From positions 1 through 8,044 of the forward strand of contig JALUUU010000185.1 in NCBI GenBank assembly GCA_027021185.1: a stretch of DNA of 8,044 nt. Direction: 5' to 3'. This DNA is from an archaeon (GTDB lineage Archaea > Hydrothermarchaeota > Hydrothermarchaeia > Hydrothermarchaeales > JALUUU01). The notes beneath the pieces are model-generated. The model saw only the letters and a list, made by a program, of their open reading frames with translations. It did no database searches and was not told where the DNA came from. The stretch's first letter is position 1. Each line of letters begins with the position of its first letter. Positions 6,583 to 8,044 of the stretch are shown piece by piece. Position numbers and translations under genes: made by a program.

Positions 6583-7203
6583 CTGAGCTATAAGTCTGTG
6601 GATCAGGGCCCTGTCCTCTTCCAAGAAACCCCTAGTCACCATGGCTAAGCCCCTGTAAAAATTCGCTGCAGGGGTCTGCTGGACATCCTCACAGAACCTC
6701 TGAACCCAATCCATGTTCTCCTCAATAAACTCCCTTTGCAGCCTGAGTATTGGAGCCGTGTCTTTTCCCTGCTCCAACAGGTCCATGGCTATGCCGCATA
6801 GATGGGCAATAAACTGCAACTCAGATCCTAAATGGTCCTCACTTATTCCCGATTCTGGTGGAATCCTCAGTCCTGCCTGCAGGTATATTTTCTTTATTCG
6901 GAGAGTTGTTTCCCCGTATACGGGATCGCCCTCATACGTGGACTGATAAGGCATTATCTTTGATTTCCCTGGACCCAGAAAGAGGCGAACATATTCGTCC
7001 TCGATGTCCCTCATCAGCTCCTCAACGCTCTCAGCCTTTTCTACGCAGCTGTTAATCTCTCTGAAACCCCTCTCAATGTCATTGTTCCTTGTTCGTGGAA
7101 CTGTGAAGGCCCCTTTTTTTATGTCCTCAATGAACTTTCTGGGAACGCCTCTGGCATACACCTCCGACAGGAACTCGTAGAAATTTTTCCGGGCGCCCAA
7201 CAC
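6577..7203 (-). CDS. TorD/DmsD-family chaperone for molybdoenzyme maturation
   Basis: This 208-residue, mostly helical protein matches the TorD/DmsD family, cytoplasmic chaperones that hold a molybdoenzyme with its Tat signal until the cofactor is in place. Signatures are DIEDEYVRLFLGPG (residues 67-80), PYQSTYEGDPVYGETT (85-100) and SEDHLGSELQFIAHL (121-135). The only Tat-bearing molybdoenzyme in view is the formate dehydrogenase alpha subunit, its likely client. The assigned start is GTG at 7203-7201, 10 bases after the upstream gene's stop and without a well-spaced ribosome site. A strong site and an ATG lie upstream in another frame (see findings), so the true N-terminus may be about four residues longer if a base is missing. 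The gene ends with TGA at 6579-6577, inside the end of the cytochrome b gene. Confidence 0.88.
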   Translation of the reverse strand: MLGARKNFYEFLSEVYARGVPRKFIEDIKKGAFTVPRTRNNDIERGFREINSCVEKAESVEELMRDIEDEYVRLFLGPGKSKIMPYQSTYEGDPVYGETTLRIKKIYLQAGLRIPPESGISEDHLGSELQFIAHLCGIAMDLLEQGKDTAPILRLQREFIEENMDWVQRFCEDVQQTPAANFYRGLAMVTRGFLEEDRALIHRLIAQL

Positions 7204-7213
7204 CCTTATTATC

Positions 7214-8044
7214 TCATCTATCGTCCTCCCCTCCCGTAAATCCCAGGGATTTTAATGCCCTGCAGTCTGGGCAGTATTTCAGTAGTTCAGGGTCGAAGGG
7301 GCTGTGCTCCCCCAGCCTCGCAACTGTGACTCTTAGGGCATTTTTGGATATCGTGGCCTTTCCGCATGCCGGGCATTCGAGAATCTCTCCTCGGCATGCA
7401 ACCTCCTCCCTTCTGTCAATCAGCCTTTTAAAGTCTATGGATTTATCCAGTATCATCGCCTTTTCTGGACATGATTTCACGCATAGTCCACATGCTATGC
7501 AGAGAGCATGGGAAAAAATGAGCTTATCTCCCTCTTTCTTCACCGCACCCAGGGGGCACATTACGGTGCATGTGTTGCATAAGGTGCATCTGGAGTCGTC
7601 AACAGAGATCAAGCCAAAGGCTGCAGCTCCTTCCATGGTTTCATGCGGAACAACCCCTGTCTTTTGGGATAGCCTGCTTAGGATATCCAGGAGGCCCATT
7701 CTCTTGTTTTCAACATCTATGGGTCCGTGGAGTACTATGCCAGACTTGGGAAGGGATTCTACAAAAGCTCCAACCTGAGTAGTGAATTTTTCTGGATCCG
7801 TGGACCTAAGAGGGAGGAGTCTTTCACCGAGTTTGAAGGCTTGCAAGACGGCATCAGAGAAGTCCACTGCGTTGTCATAGGAGGAACCATGGAGGCACTT
7901 CACACAGCCCAGGAGTATTACGCCGTCCGCCCCCATTGCATAGGCCGCCAGAATTTCCAATTCAGAGATGGTGTTTAGGCATGGCACCAAGAGGGGAAGA
8001 ACAGGGTAATACTCCCTCCGCTCTCTTCCCAGAGCCTCCAGCAG
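7214..8044 (-). CDS. FlpD/MvhD-type domain fused to a two-cluster ferredoxin and a C-terminal paired-CxxC domain, 5' end cut by window edge
   Basis: The frame stays open to the right edge, giving 276 visible residues; the TTG at 7990 is not a convincing start. Residues about 15-60 match the C-terminal half of FlpD/MvhD, the [2Fe-2S] subunit that links hydrogenase or formate dehydrogenase to heterodisulfide reductase. The matches are LVPCLNT, then AAYAMGADGVILLGC (Cys47) and KCLHG (Cys50). The first cysteines of that domain would lie off the edge. A ferredoxin domain follows with two sets, Cys153/156/159/163 and Cys182/185/188/192. The C-terminus has CPAC (224-227) and CPDC (258-261), resembling a zinc ribbon or rubredoxin-like site. 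It is probably cytoplasmic. It overlaps nothing and sits 10 bases upstream of the chaperone, so the two are probably cotranscribed. Its electron partner is not visible. Confidence 0.82.
   Translation of the reverse strand: MLEALGRERREYYPVLPLLVPCLNTISELEILAAYAMGADGVILLGCVKCLHGSSYDNAVDFSDAVLQAFKLGERLLPLRSTDPEKFTTQVGAFVESLPKSGIVLHGPIDVENKRMGLLDILSRLSQKTGVVPHETMEGAAAFGLISVDDSRCTLCNTCTVMCPLGAVKKEGDKLIFSHALCIACGLCVKSCPEKAMILDKSIDFKRLIDRREEVACRGEILECPACGKATISKNALRVTVARLGEHSPFDPELLKYCPDCRALKSLGFTGGEDDR
7225..7234 (-). promoter_or_regulatory. Strong ribosome binding site before the torD-like gene, within the flpD-like gene
   Basis: On the minus strand GGAGGGGAGG lies 7 bases before an ATG at 7217-7215. 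That ATG overlaps the TGA stop (7216-7214) of the upstream gene, but its own frame closes after one more codon (AGA, then TAA at 7211-7209). The annotated GTG start of the chaperone is 21 bases from this site. Either ribosomes re-initiate downstream, or a base is missing. Confidence 0.55.

Noticed and set aside
1..8044. CRISPR arrays, tRNA or rRNA genes, insertion sequences, defence systems
   Set aside because: Nearly all bases are accounted for by metabolic genes. I saw no regularly spaced repeats, transposase motifs, terminal repeats or tRNA-like folds in the short gaps.

Overview
The window looks like part of the genome of a strict anaerobe living on one-carbon compounds and CO, more likely an archaeon than a bacterium. 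The sequence shows a nickel CO dehydrogenase, a membrane-bound Tat-exported formate dehydrogenase, and an iron-sulfur protein of the MvhD/FlpD type. The archaeal leaning rests on weak signs: runs of seven T after two genes with no stem in front of them, A/T-rich TATA-like boxes about 60 bases before the formate dehydrogenase start, strong GGAGGTG ribosome sites, and frequent AGG/AGA arginine and ATA isoleucine codons (judged by eye). No ribosomal RNA or marker gene is present, so this stays an inference.

Layout, left to right. Bases 1-1414 (+) hold the C-terminal three quarters of cooS, the Ni-CO dehydrogenase catalytic subunit, cut by the window edge. Bases 1491-1871 (+) encode a stand-alone two-CBS-domain protein. 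The 131-base gap before the next gene holds a T-run, three successive inverted repeats and a promoter region. Bases 2003-6582 (+) are a tight four-gene formate dehydrogenase operon: a Tat-exported molybdenum/tungsten catalytic subunit with Cys at the active site, a four-cluster ferredoxin subunit, an unrecognised 96-residue protein with two membrane helices, and a cytochrome b subunit with two extra C-terminal helices. On the minus strand, converging with this operon and overlapping it by 6 bases, are a TorD-family chaperone (6577-7203) and, upstream of it, a FlpD/ferredoxin/Cys-pair protein (7214-8044) that runs off the right edge.

How the genes may work together. The formate dehydrogenase would oxidise formate outside the membrane and pass electrons through the ferredoxin subunit and cytochrome b to a membrane quinone or similar carrier. 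The TorD protein probably helps the catalytic subunit receive its molybdopterin cofactor before Tat export. CooS would exchange electrons between CO/CO2 and soluble carriers, and the FlpD protein probably belongs to a soluble electron-transfer complex of the Hdr/Mvh kind. That CooS, the formate dehydrogenase and the FlpD protein share electrons is inferred from proximity only.

The most interesting points are the unusual membrane part of the formate dehydrogenase (soluble beta subunit, extra small membrane protein, longer gamma subunit), the 19-base perfect palindrome at its promoter, and the odd start of the torD-like gene, where the best ribosome site serves a two-codon frame.
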